Below, in pieces: positions 47,971 through 59,078 of a stretch of 64,000 nucleotides of DNA (within the stretch, counting starts at the first letter, position 1; every line of letters starts with the position of its first letter). Under the pieces are notes generated by a model that did not search any database, was not told the origin of the DNA, and saw only the letters and a program-made list of their open reading frames with translations. The DNA comes from Diphasiastrum complanatum (taxonomy: Eukaryota > Streptophyta > Lycopodiopsida > Lycopodiales > Lycopodiaceae), in NCBI GenBank assembly GCA_029204225.1, contig CM055099.1:53518334-53582333 (forward strand). Direction: 5' to 3'. A program made the position numbers and the translations under genes.

Positions 47971-48617
47971 TGTGAAAATTGTCAACATTTCCTTGTCTAG
48001 TTTTAGGCCAAAATTGCTAAAAATGGCACATAGTTTAGGATCTGACTTTTCACACGTGTGAAACAGGTCTAGATATTTTTAGTAAGTGTATTTTTTCAGT
48101 ATGAAGAAGTGTCAAACTTCAAGACCTTCGAAATGAGTCCATTTTCATGTATTTTGGACATATATGCCAATTTTACCTATATAGGGCATATTTTAGGTAA
48201 GGAGGGTCTAGAGAGAGGAGAGAGAGTCATCTCTCTCAGCTATATATAGCAGGTAGGCCGTGGAGAAACAGGTTGGAGCAGATCCATTGTATTCATTTGC
48301 TTAATGAGAGATTTTTCTATTGGGTTCTCCTTCCATTGTTGGCATTGTGTAGTGATTGAGTTCAAGCTTTGTGTGTATGATCTTAGGTGCTTTCCAAAAG
48401 TGGTAGGCTGATGTATTATGGACTGTATAATGCTATTTTGGGCCGCACTTTATGTTTATGGAAGTTTCCATTTGTGATAAATGCTTTTTGATCAAGTTCT
48501 TTGCATTCTAGGTAGCATAGAATGTGTTGCCAATTCCTAGCTTATGTAGTTTGGAGTGCAAGCATTCAAGCCAATGATCTTGGAGTTTAGATCCACTTAG
48601 GATCTGTATTTTTCACA
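47971..48617 (+). repeat. 3' LTR of the gag-only element
   Basis: 647 bp, one visible difference from the 5' LTR, preceded by the polypurine tract GAAGAGGGAG. Confidence 0.95.
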
Positions 48618-48622
48618 CAAAT

Positions 48623-49447
48623 TTGCAATCATAGAATCTTTTGAGCTGATGAAGAGATGTGAGATTCATGCCTTGGATCTTCCCAAGAACCAATCTAAGA
48701 AGTAGAAACCTCAAAAACAATAGAAATTATGAAAAAAATGTTTAGTAACTTCAACATAAGGATGATTGTTGTACTCTCTTTTTTCAAACAAGAACTTATA
48801 TTCAATGATTTAGGTAATGACTCATAAAATAATGATTCTCCCTCACTATCATTCACAATGACATCATTCAAAGTACCTCTTACTTTGAACACTTCACACA
48901 CTTATCTTCTTCTTGACTTGTGACTATCTCCCTCACCAAGTCTCATAATAGAACCATTTGATCTACCCTCCTTATGAAGAAATGTGACACCACTTGCTGC
49001 AAAAATGACTTTCTTGGATGCATCACAAGAAAATGCAGAAGAACCATCTCCTTCATGCATGCACTTAGGAACATCTTTTGATCAAAGATCTTGATTTTGA
49101 TAATCACCATCATTTAACTCTAGTTTATCATGACCATCAAATGGTTCAACTGCTTTATCTGCAGAGCCATCTTTAGTGACTGGTTCATGTTGTTTTTCGT
49201 TTTACTGATCGTTGTTGAGATCTTCAAAGTCATGGTCAAGTTCAGAAATGTCGTTGTAGTCTTGATACTGATCATCATTAGCAAAATCATCATTCTGGTT
49301 TTGATATTGATTGGCATCAGCTTGATCCCAATATTCTTCCACATCATCGTCATAACTGTCATCACAAGGAAGAGCCTTCACCACCTCCATTGATGAACAA
49401 CACTTGTTCTGTTTCCTTTTATTTGAATATCTATGCAACATACACAA
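48623..49447 (-). pseudogene. Older gag-only element, middle part, with acidic block
   Basis: This continues 42425-43045 across the insertion. The minus-strand reading includes VCEVFKVRGTLNDVIVNDSE and SGVTFLHKEGRS, matching residues about 430-530 of the 1030-aa protein. Upstream (49447-49202) is a strongly acidic, Asn/Asp/Gln-rich block (CDDSYDDDVEEYWDQAD, NDDQYQDYND) that the plus-strand protein lacks. Stops separate the blocks. The 5' end, with Gag, is missing beyond 49450. Confidence 0.8.
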
Positions 49448-49610
49448 TCAATTCAAATATAACACTCTATTACAAAATAACACTCTATTACACCATTATT
49501 GCAAGCAATATGTTATGTGCTTGTGAATACATTATTTAGAGATTAAAGAATTTAGCGTTGATAGAGTCAAAACATAAGATCTTATATTAATAATATGCTA
49601 TAATGCACAC

Positions 49611-50090
<480 letters not shown>

Positions 50091-50134
50091 TTCTATCTCA
50101 AAAATTCATACTCTATCTTGACATTTCTAACTTC

Positions 50135-50880
50135 ACATTATTATCTTTACTATTCAAACAATCTTGTACATAGCAATATTTGTGGTCCAACGCCAACTCC
50201 ATCCTTAGGAGATGCAATTTATTTTATCACTATAGATGATTTATTAACAAAACATGCAACACAAGGAGAATCACTCGATGGTTACTTCTGTTGTTGGAGT
50301 TTAATTTTCGGCTAGATGGTCTAGAGTCATGTTCATTATGCACAAATCAAAAACCTTTAAATGCTTCAAAAGATTCAAGGCCATGGCTGAGACACAAACG
50401 TCTACACAAGTGAATGCTCTCCAAACTGATGGTGGCGGCGAATATCTCTCTAACGAGATGTTAGATCACCTGGTTGAACATGGCATTCAAAGATAGTTCA
50501 TAGCTTCCTATTCTATTCAACAGAATGGAATTGTAGAAAGGAAGAATCGAACACTTCTCAACTCAGCCAGATCCATGCTACATCAAGCGCACTTGCCTGC
50601 AAAGTTTTGGGCAGAAGTTACTGCCCCAGCTTGTTATGTACAGAACAGATCAAACACTAAAGCTTGTTACGTACAAAACAGATCAAGCACAAGCCTAGTG
50701 TCAACCATTAAAAAATCTTTGGTTGTGGATGTTTTGTTTACATTCCTAAATAGCTTAGGAAGAAGCTGGATCATAGGACAAATAAATGTATTTTCATTGG
50801 CTATCTTGATGAACATAAAGCTTACAAAGTTTATGATCTATCTCTAGGGATGTAATCTTCCAAGACCATACATACTATGA
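50135..50880 (+). pseudogene. Ty1/copia integrase fragment C3
   Basis: Integrase core with LVHSNICGP (Asp replaced by Asn), QTDGGGEYLS, and RKNRTLLNSA (Glu replaced by Asn). Stops and frameshifts occur near 50310 and 50495. A local duplication (ACYVQNRSNTK / ACYVQNRSSTS) lies near 50625-50695. It ends at 50880 facing an oppositely oriented RT fragment. With two catalytic positions changed it is dead. Confidence 0.78.
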
Positions 50881-50882
50881 TT

Positions 50883-51946
50883 TTAAACATCGGTCTCAAC
50901 ACAAGAAGGTTTAGTCAATACAATACTTGGATCCATTGGTGTATCAATTGGTTTGCAATCAGACATATGAAATTTTTCTAAAATGCCTTTTAGATATGTC
51001 TGTTGGCTAAGATAGATCTTCTTCTGAAGTCTATTTCTAGTAATGTGAATTTCTAGCAAAGAATGGACATCGCCTAGATCACTCTTAGTAGTGTGTAGTA
51101 GGAAAGTGTCGTTAGACATAAAAAATGCATCATCTACGTAAAGAGCTATGTGGATTGAATGGACACCTATGTGCTTGGAATAAACATTACAGTCGGTTGA
51201 ATTGCTTGCAAAACCCAATTGAATGAGATAAGAGTTGATTCTATCGAACCATGCTCTTGCGCTTGCTCCAGACCATAGATTGCCTTGTGCAGCTTGCACA
51301 CTTTGTGTTGTTGGCCCTTGACTTCGAATCCTTCCGGTTGAAGGTATATAGCTGCATTTTGAGGTCTTCCATGGTTGTTAATGCAATCAGAGTCCCGATT
51401 GACTATATTTTGACAAAAAGATTAAAAATCTCTTGATAATCCACTCCTTGGACTTGAGTGATTCTTTAGCCACCAGTCGTGCTTTCCATTTTACAATGGA
51501 ACCATCAGAGTTGATCTTCTTCTTGAAGATCCACTTGTTGTTGATAACTCTCTTGTGAGTGGGGAAGTCAGGCAGTGTCCAGGTTCGATTCATCAAAAGT
51601 AAGTTGTATTTGCTTTCCATAGCTTCTTGTCACTTCACAGCATCCTTAAAGTTAATTGCTTCGGCTAGAGTCTCTGGTTCTTCTGATGAAGTCCAGAATG
51701 ATTGAGGTGTATACCTCTCAGGAATTGTCCGAGTCCTTGAGGATCTGCGAACATTTGGTTGACCAAAATGCGATGGTGCTTCTTCTTGAATTTGTCCAGA
51801 TCTGCTCGAGCTAGCTTGCTCTGGTCCGGCGATAGGTACTATCGACTGCTCGGCTTTTGTAGCTATAGCTGCAGGTTATGTAGAAGAAACATTATCATTG
51901 GAAGATTCCATGCTACGTAAAATAGGATGAAATGACATAATATCGT
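50883..51946 (-). pseudogene. Ty1/copia linker and reverse transcriptase fragment
   Basis: On the minus strand, the integrase-RT linker (near 51720, RRSSRTRTIPERYTP) is followed by RT: MESKYNLLLMNRTW, NKWIFKKK, KARLVAKE, a gap, then ARAWFDRINSYL and YVDDAFFMSND, and the end SKHIGVHS and PMDPSI. Stops lie between blocks. It belongs to the same lineage as C1 and C3 but points the opposite way from the adjoining integrase. Confidence 0.82.
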
Positions 51947-52570
51947 TTATCGATGGTATAGTGAAGTACTCGACTTAGTAAAGTACTCTTATCATTCACT
52001 AATCGGATCTTTGATGTATGCCATGCTATGTACTAAACCAAATTTAGCATACACTATTAGCACGTTAAGTCAATTAGCACATAGAAATCTAGTATCATTT
52101 CATTCGGGAGAAAATGTTCTTAGGGCAAGTGATTCTTCAGTAAACTTGCACAGGGTACTAATCATTGGAAAAAAATATTGAGGAATCTAAAAATAGCGTG
52201 TGCGAGTTTTAGTTCTAGTTCTTAGTAGGTGTGCGAGTTTGCTTTGACTAGAAATGGACGAACTGGTTTCATTCGCAAATATTTTTGCTTCGCTTCGTGT
52301 TTCATTTCGTTTCGCGATTTCTATGCTTCCAGCATGAATCAATATCAGAGCTCGGTTAAGTTTTGCCTCACTTTGTTTTGTTTTCGTCTAGATTTTGTCT
52401 TGTTTCATTTTGTTGTGTTACAGAGCCTGATTGATCGAACACGAATTATTCTCAAACAGAAATAATCTGAGTTTCGCGAAAGTTTTGCAAATCGTTCGAG
52501 AGACCCCCATCAGTTTGTCACTAGAGTTATAGCTGGAATTTGCATTTTTTGAGTGCAAATTTTGCAACTG
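51947..52570 (+). other. Probable LTR of the copia gag at 52684
   Basis: No gene. The region ends just before a primer-binding-site-like sequence at 52571. GTGTGCGAGTTT occurs twice near 52198 and 52228. The LTR start was not determined. Confidence 0.35.
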
Positions 52571-52583
52571 TGGTATTAGAGCC
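52571..52583 (+). promoter_or_regulatory. Primer-binding-site-like sequence
   Basis: TGGTATTAGAGCC, one base from consensus, about 100 bp upstream of a copia gag start. Confidence 0.7.
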
Positions 52584-52683
52584 ACCTTTTCAAAGTCTGA
52601 CATAGCTGAAAAAGCTATCAGATCTAGGAGGCTAAGCATTAAAAAAACAACCATTAAGAAGTGAGAACACAAATTTAGGAGCA

Positions 52684-53487
52684 ATGGCTTCAATAAGCAG
52701 CATACAATCCAAGATTAGTACAGTCCTGGATTTACCAGGATCTAACTTCCTGGCATGGAAGGTTAAGACCTTGCTGATACTAAAGGGAGAAGGATTATTC
52801 TCTTGGGTAGATGGCACCGAGGAGATGCCTACAACAACAGGCAAGGAGCTACGCGAATGGAGGGAGAAGAATGACAAGGCAGTAGCTTTGTTATTATCAT
52901 CCATCAAGGATAGCCTGACACTTGACCTGGCTACACTCTCTAAAGCAAAAGGGATGTGGGATACTCTACTCAAAAGATTTCAGACGAAATCACGCAGTCA
53001 GATAATGATGCTTGAAGATCTACTTACAAACCTACAGTGGGACGACAAAGACCTCACTTCCTTTATTAGGAAGATGAAGGATCTAGTCCTTTCACTACAC
53101 AATTCTGGAGCCGAAAATGCAGTGTCAATAGAAAAGCAACTCACTTATCTGTTGAGAGCCTTACCAAGATCCTTCCAGACAAGTAGAACACTACTATCAA
53201 ATGATCCTACAATGACACTCGAGAAGGCAATTGTCGAGATTCGAGAACAAGTCGAGGCTTGAGAGCACCTTGATCACAAGGATGCTTCTGACCAAGCCCT
53301 CTACAGCAACAAGGAGAAGACAAAGAAACAATTCAAGCCTAAGAGAGATCAGATCGAAAGCATGATCATGATCAACAAGCAGAAGGAACCAGCAAAGGCA
53401 AATGGAAGAACACATGAAGGTCGAAACAACAAAGTGGAGACAAGAAGACTTGCATGAGATGCAAACACGAAGGACATACTGTCATTA
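52684..53487 (+). pseudogene. Ty1/copia gag fragment C4
   Basis: 192 open codons start MASISSIQSKISTVLDLPG, with FLAWKVKTLLI, KGMWDTLLKRF and SFIRKMKDLV, a copia Gag of the C lineage. A TGA at 53260-53262 interrupts it. A Lys-rich segment and a half zinc knuckle (CMRCKHEGHTV) follow in other frames, and homology ends near 53487. It is one of the better preserved fragments, but protease and pol are missing. Confidence 0.85.
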
Positions 53488-54140
53488 ACTCTCATCTACT
53501 TTACATGCACTTCTCCTTCATTTACTTCTCCCCTCCTCGCTTTTTAATATCCCTTGTCTCTTTTTTTCACAAAACAAACACAAAACACAAAACACCAAAC
53601 AACTACCTCTAAAAGCTCCAAATCTTTCCAACGGGCGAGTCCCCTTCTTCTCTCTCATCTCCAGGATCACTTATCTCATCTTCAGATAGGGTTTTAGTCT
53701 CTACTATATTAGGGTGAGGCCAAGGCTTTCTAAGCCCTTTCATCTTAGGAGTCAGCAAAATACTCAAAGATGGTCGTATTTCTTCATCCAACTACTTCCA
53801 TGGTAGTGACCCTATGATGACTAATCTCAGGTAGTATTTCGTCTACCGGATAATACTCAACTGCTGTTGTTTACGCAACTCATGGTCTATCTTAACTCAT
53901 TGTTCTATGGCAAATCTCATATTGTACCATATATGCATCTTGTGAAGTTTAAGTTTCGTCTAAGATCTTAAGGTAGCCAGCGTATTGGGTATGTGTATGG
54001 TATCTCAACAAGACGTAGTAACTTCTCTCATCTCATCAATAAGATATAGGGTGGGTATCTTAGAAATGAAATCAATCAACTCAATAGGGCAATTCCTTTT
54101 TGGTGTGTAGTTGATGGTTTAAACAACAGAATCATTCCTA
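53488..54140. other. Unassigned region
   Basis: No gene is supported. A 60-codon minus-strand frame (53609-53791) reads MDEEIRPSLSILLTPKMKG and an acidic ending. It is not recognised and may be chance. Confidence 0.35.
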
Positions 54141-54543
54141 ACACATGAAATTTGTGGACCATTGGTATTGTTACTTCCATCTATCTTCAAGGCAATTGTT
54201 TCTCTACTAACTATAATAGAGTCCTCAGAGGACATTTCCTAACTTGGATGTGAGGTGTTGCACTCCAGCTTTAACACAACACGCTTAGAGGCTGCTAGGC
54301 TTGTCGACTGGTTTAGTGGAAGGACAATAAGCACATAACAACACAAAGTTTTTCTTCTAGTCTTGGAGCCTATTTAAGAGCTAATAGGAGTTATTGATTT
54401 GCATTTTTCAATCTATCTCAGCTCATTGGTACAATGAAGAAAGACCTTTCCCAATGGATAATTCCTCAAAATGGTCTATCTTCAAGTAGTACGGTGTTTC
54501 TAGACAATCCAAATCACTTCTCACAACAATAGATAATGATATC
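54141..54543 (+). repeat. Left arm of a 403-bp inverted repeat around copy 2
   Basis: The reverse complement of 62831-63233 aligns along its length, well over 80% identical by eye (shared blocks include TTTCCTAACTTGGATGTGAG and CAACACAAAGTTTTTCTTCT). The arms are 8.3 kb apart. Their nature is unknown. Confidence 0.8.
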
Positions 54544-54569
54544 ATCTAGTTGAGTATGGTATCTCTCTT

Positions 54570-55255
54570 GAGAACATAATTGATGTTCTTAATGATATGA
54601 AATTGATTTTAGATCAAAAGGTTATTTCATCAAATGTATGTTCTTGAATCTTGCAAGAGCAAGAGTGAGTTGTCCACTCATAGTATGAAAAATTGTCTTT
54701 TTTCATGTATTGAGGCAAATTGTAAACTCTTTATGAGAGAAAGTGAATCATCCTCTAAGGAAAGTTATCTCCATAATGAAGTATCTAGCCTCATTAGATC
54801 TGATATTAGCATGGTAACCAAGCATGATGATATGATACAAACTCTTTGTTATTATAGCATGCATAGTCTTGCCAATGTTGATGAGCCTAATCCTCGAGAT
54901 CTTGGTAACATGATGTTGGATCTTTGTGATCGTCATGAGTCAAGAAGGACTCTTTATTTTCTCATGGAGTTGCAGCTATTTTCAAGGAGGAGGAGCTTTT
55001 GGATCAACCATATGCTTCAAGGCTGGAACAAATCAATGAAAGAGGTGCTAGGATGGTGCAAAGCTCTCAAGTTCATCAAAAAAGTCAACATCAAAGAGGC
55101 ATTATCATGGATATGGTGATTTCGGATCGACATCAAGCTCATTGGCTGATCTTCACACCTTTGAACCAGCAAGGATCCATATTTGAAGACCAATTCAGCC
55201 CATGGAGTCAATCTCAATATCATCATATTTTTATCAAGTTAGTTTTGAGGAGGAG
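54570..55255 (+). pseudogene. 3' internal region of a family A-type LTR element
   Basis: A 161-codon frame (54634-55119; SKSELSTHSMKNCLF, HDDMIQTLCYYS) is not recognised. It ends before a polypurine tract (TTTTGAGGAGGAG) that abuts the LTR at 55256. No copia pol domain is seen, so this element may be another non-autonomous type. Its 5' LTR is not in the window. Confidence 0.45.
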
Positions 55256-56102
55256 TGTTAAAATTGGCAAAAGCTAACTTGATCAAATCTTGTAAATACC
55301 ATTATGAGTAGTACATATCATCATTAGACATGTGTGGAGCCTATTCCCACGTGTGAAATAAATGCATTTATCATTTAGACGAGTCATATAGGTTGTACAT
55401 ACCATTTCATTTGAGATCTAGTGGCTAAAATGGCCAAAATCTAGTTTTCTAGCTATATGCCACTTGGCATCATTTTATTGGTAGGAAAAGCTATTTCACA
55501 TGGATAGGACTGATCTCACACGTGCCAAGGACTGCTCACATGTGTGAAAACATCAGTAGCAGGTGAGATCAAACTTGTAGTAGATATTTGTGCAAGTTCC
55601 TATAAATTAGGAAAATTGCCTAAAATCAAGGGAGGTGGCTATAAGTTAGAAAACTTGGTCCATGCACCATATTGATGATTATTGGTGGATCCTTTGATGA
55701 GTAGGCACTCTCACACGTGCCAAATCAGCTGAGTAAGCATCAGCTCTTGTGTATATATGGTGGCTCATTTGGCCATAATTGACAAGAAAGCTAAATCTTG
55801 GTTTTGGTGCATTTCTTGAGTAATCTCTCCATTTGTCTTGTGATTTTATGCTTCTAATGGTTTCTAAGCTTAGTGTACTTCATTATTTGCTGGTAGTTCG
55901 TACTCTGACAGGTCTTCACACGTGTGAAACCAACAAGTACAAGTTTTGATCATATTTGATTGTTCTTGTTAGATTTGTTGATGTAGATTTGATCTAGTGC
56001 TATCTAATCTTGTGTAGATTGGTAGATCAATCTAATCTAACACCCAATCACACTTGTGGATCTGATTTGGATCCATTCTTGGTCCTTTTTGCTGTACTTT
56101 CA
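55256..56102 (+). mobile_element. 3' LTR, family A, inserted in the CENH3-like gene
   Basis: It starts TGTTAAAATTGG after the polypurine tract and ends CA at 56101-56102. It resembles the LTR at 1-672 (TAGTGGCTAAAATGGCCAAA; GGATCCATTCTTGGTCC near the end). It has the paired element TGTGGAGCCTATTCCCACGT at 55331 and CACACGTGTG near 55917. It interrupts the histone-like gene immediately to its right. Confidence 0.85.
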
Positions 56103-56729
56103 TAGTGTAGTATCTACAAGAATTACAGGGGTATCCAAAATAGATGTAGCTATATTTACAACATTATCAAGAGCAGCGTTATCTACAATTGGTTCTAGAT
56201 TAGGCTTCGTAGATTCTGTGGTGTCTACCCTCCTTATTTTCTTCGGAGCTCTCTTGGGGGCTTTCTGCTTCCTAGCACGCTTGGTAGGAAGATCAGTCCT
56301 ATCTAGAGGAACAGGTCTGGGAGCAGCAGACTGAGATACGTGTAACTTGCAAAATCTTTTTCTCATTCTCATCAGTAACTGAAAGTCCTTGGGCATTATG
56401 GTGACTCTCTTGGAATGAATTGCAAGCAAAAATGAATTTTCAAAAAAAAGGCTCATATAGTCTTCAACAGCTTCTTGAAGGCACTGAAGAGCAGTGGGTG
56501 TGAATCTAACGAGTTGTCCGAGATCATTTCTAGTTATGTTTCGGACGTCACAGTAGAATGGAGCTCTGGGAATCAATAGAGTGGTTGATCTCTGATACTT
56601 ACGTATTTCAGAGAGCCACTTGCTGCGGTTGCACGTTCTAGGTCTAGTGGGAGGTGTAATGGCAACCGCAGGAGCTGAGGATGAGCCAGTAGAGAAGAAA
56701 TCTCTCATTGTCTGCTTTCTTCCATCCAT
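56103..56729 (-). CDS. CENH3-like histone with C-terminal extension, 3' truncated, copy 2
   Basis: 209 open codons. The tail starts MDGRKQTMRDFF, keeping K5-Q6-T7 and R9 of the H3 tail (Met counted), but is about ten residues shorter before the fold. Core about 38-126: alpha-N EIRKYQRST (41-49), LLIPRAPFY (51-59), VRNIT, loop 1 RNDLGQLVRF one residue longer than H3, alpha-2 ALQCLQEAVEDYMSLFFE (80-97), then HSKRVTIMPKDFQLL (105-119). LLIPxAPF and the longer loop 1 match plant CENH3 rather than canonical H3. A basic, NLS-like extension follows (KRARKQKAPKRAPKK, 150-164). There is no intron. The stop lies in the inserted copia LTR, so the natural C-terminus is lost. In copy 1 the same gene runs on into an Ulp1-like domain. 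Confidence 0.8.
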
Positions 56730-57574
56730 GGAAGTGTACTAGGGGATATCGCACTTGTGTGTGATGACTAGGATGAGCAGGGAAGGATTATGAAGCCCTC
56801 GCAGAAAATCGATATGTACGGAAAGAATGTACTGTATACGAGCCGAATATTAGAGAGATAGATTAGTATAGAAGAGAGGCGCACAAGTCCGATATGAGGA
56901 GACATGTAGGCAGATGTATCGGACCTGTGCGCATGGAAGGTAGTAGGCAGAATATCGATTGTGAAGGAGGCGCACAAGTGCGATATGCGGAGTGAAAAAA
57001 AAAGTGAAAAAAATTCATCGGAGTTTGTGATTTTATATCGCGGTTTGCACGTGCGAAAGGACATCATGTCGCACGTGTGGAATTTGTAAGGTCAAATGCG
57101 AGAGCGACATGTGTTAGGTTGTCAGTTTATACGTGTGGGATTTGTACGGGCAAATGCGAGAGCGACACGTGTTGTTGAACAAACGAATGAACACAAGACA
57201 CGTGTACTGGTGTCATTTCACACGTGTCCAAGTGTCACCTCACACGTGTCCAGGTGTCACCTCACACATGCCAGTGCCTACAGTCCAATCAGAAGTAGAC
57301 ACGTGTCCATTGACTGTTGACCACACGTGTGAAAATTTAGTATAAAAGGCACGAAACCCGATTAATTTTTCACTTTTTTCCTTCTCGAAATTTACAGCAT
57401 ATCGCTCTTGTGCACATGCATTGTTGTCCATTTTTTGCAACAATACCTACTTGCACACAAGTGCGATATTTAGTAGGTACCTACCGTACATATCCCTCTT
57501 GTGCGCGATCTTTAGAGTTAGTTTTGTTTTGTTTGTACTCCCTCACACACAAGTGCAATATCTACGTTAGTTCC
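56730..57574. promoter_or_regulatory. Bidirectional promoter with eight CACGTG boxes, copy 2
   Basis: This lies between the divergent starts at 56729 and 57575. CACGTG occurs at 57048, 57072, 57166, 57199, 57221, 57243, 57300 and 57324. A unit of about 59 bp (TTGTAnGGnCAAATGCGAGA plus GCGACA) is repeated near 57086 and 57145. Leader motifs GCATATCGCnCTTGTGCnC occur in transcript sense on both sides (minus-strand 56970-56988; plus-strand 57397-57415), and near-complements (CACACAAGTGCGATAT) occur at 57454-57469 and, on the minus strand, at 56748-56763. TATAAAAGG is at about 57342. Confidence 0.65.
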
Positions 57575-59078
57575 ATGGCCTTTTCCTTAGGATCTTCACA
57601 AGATTCAAGCCTGAGTTCATTTTTTTACTGAATTTGGGATTACTGAAAATCTAGACTACTTCCACAGCCTATTCAGGCCATATTCACATGTTTTCAAGAC
57701 TACACAACCAAATTTTGACGTATTTTATGAACATTATGTTAGATTCAGAGATATACTTAGTAAGTCTGTTATCTCCATAGGTCCACTCTAGTACATGCAT
57801 TATAATGATCTTGTTCATTTCTTCCCAGCTTTCAGACATAGACTAGATAGAATGTTCACCAAATTGTTTGATCTTTTCAAAAGCAGTTCAATGTGTCCTT
57901 ATTGCAACAAGAAATGTCGATTGATTGAATATCAGAGTGGTTTTGTACTTTTCCTATTAGTTCGGATCCCAGATGATGAGGAAGTTTCTGTTGCTGACCC
58001 TCCTATGGCATCATTCTCCGTTTAGTCAGCTATTAAGGATATTAGTCACTTCCTTATCGACACCCCTAATAAGAAAAGTGACTTTATTGATGTAAGTACT
58101 GATGTTCTCCGGATTCTTGTATTTGTTGATAAATCGATCCCTATAGAGGAGTCTAAATGTCTTTTTAATTTGCCTGTATATTATATAAATGACAATGTAT
58201 ATTTTACCAGAACTGATTTATGTAAATTTTTTGACTATCGTGAAGATGAGGTTCTATGTTTATTATCCGACACAATTTCCAAATTCTCCGAATTTGTGGA
58301 TTTTTAAAATAGATGACCTTATTTCTGAAATTGATTTTGATGATGAGGAGGGACTTATGACCGGTGAAGAATGCCTGACTAAGACTTTATCAAATATTGT
58401 TGAGGATGGGTGAGGCAGACCCTCCGATGAAGAATTCACGACATTTAAATCCCAGATGGGCTTCCCTCGTCCATCATTAATGCATTTAACTGATGATTCC
58501 ACTTCAGTACGTGGTCATTATATTGATCATCCTGATCTGGTTGCTGCTGATGATGAAGAATGTGTAAGTGTTTAAACTTCCTTTCATTAGAATGTTTTTA
58601 ACCACTGAATGTGTTTTTGATAACATATTTCTTATTGCAGGATGCTCTCATAATTGATGATTTTGTTGTAGGACGAGGTGGTTCTAGACAACATGCATCA
58701 TCGTTCCAGAGGGATAGTGGACTTGGCCACTATCTTAGGCATTTCCTGAAGAATGAGATCTGTATTGCTCATTCCAAGCTGAGTCCAGTTGGGGAGGGTC
58801 TTATAATGGCAGTTAAATCTTTATCATTTTACCTAGGAGGACATAAATTTGTTAAGACAAATAAGATCATTTTCGTCAAAAGATCTTATGTTTTGAACAT
58901 TCTAGATTTTACTAATGGGAATGTTCCTTTAAGGAGCTCCCATTATTCATTGTATTCCACTTATGTTTAACTTAGTGGAAATAAGGATAATGCACATATA
59001 TTAGATGTATACTCTAGCAAAGAATTTTTTCATGACAATACTGCCATAGAATCCGACACACAAGCTGATGATGAATAG
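57575..59078 (+). pseudogene. Conserved element protein X, copy 2
   Basis: The start MAFSLGSSQD matches the copy 1 start MASSSTSS. A frameshift in a T-run (about 57620-57627) and stops near 57790 and 58023 follow. Blocks in order: FDVFYEHYVRFRDIL, a CPYCNKKC knuckle-like pair, VRIPDDEE, FNLPVYYIND, DYREDEVLCLL, an acidic block, then a 77-bp intron (58564-58640), and GLGHYLRHFLKNEIC, KIIFVKR and VPLRSS. The C-terminal part ends at 59078 after one internal TAA. The intron position equals that of copy 1. The family is not recognised. Several disabling changes suggest a pseudogene. Confidence 0.65.

Larger units (their letters stand above)
43046..48617 (+). mobile_element. Complete gag-only LTR retrotransposon (TR-GAG-like)
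   Basis: Two 647-bp LTRs (43046-43692 and 47971-48617), TG...CA ends, target duplication CAAAT (43041-43045 and 48618-48622), PBS at 43693 and polypurine tract at 47958-47970. One base difference was found between LTRs by eye (G in CACTTGATG against T in CACTTTATG). The single long frame encodes Gag plus a long unknown extension, with no protease, integrase or RT. It therefore needs enzymes in trans. Plant TR-GAG elements have this plan, but the extension of about 750 residues is unusual. Confidence 0.93.

Noticed and set aside
49202-49447. Stand-alone acidic nuclear protein
   Set aside because: It continues downstream on the minus strand into sequence matching the gag-only element protein, so it is a module of that older element.
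56103-56729. Interpretation as an ordinary host histone H3 gene
   Set aside because: The short, changed tail, LLIPxAPF, the longer loop 1, the long basic extension and a linked counterpart in copy 1 do not fit canonical H3.
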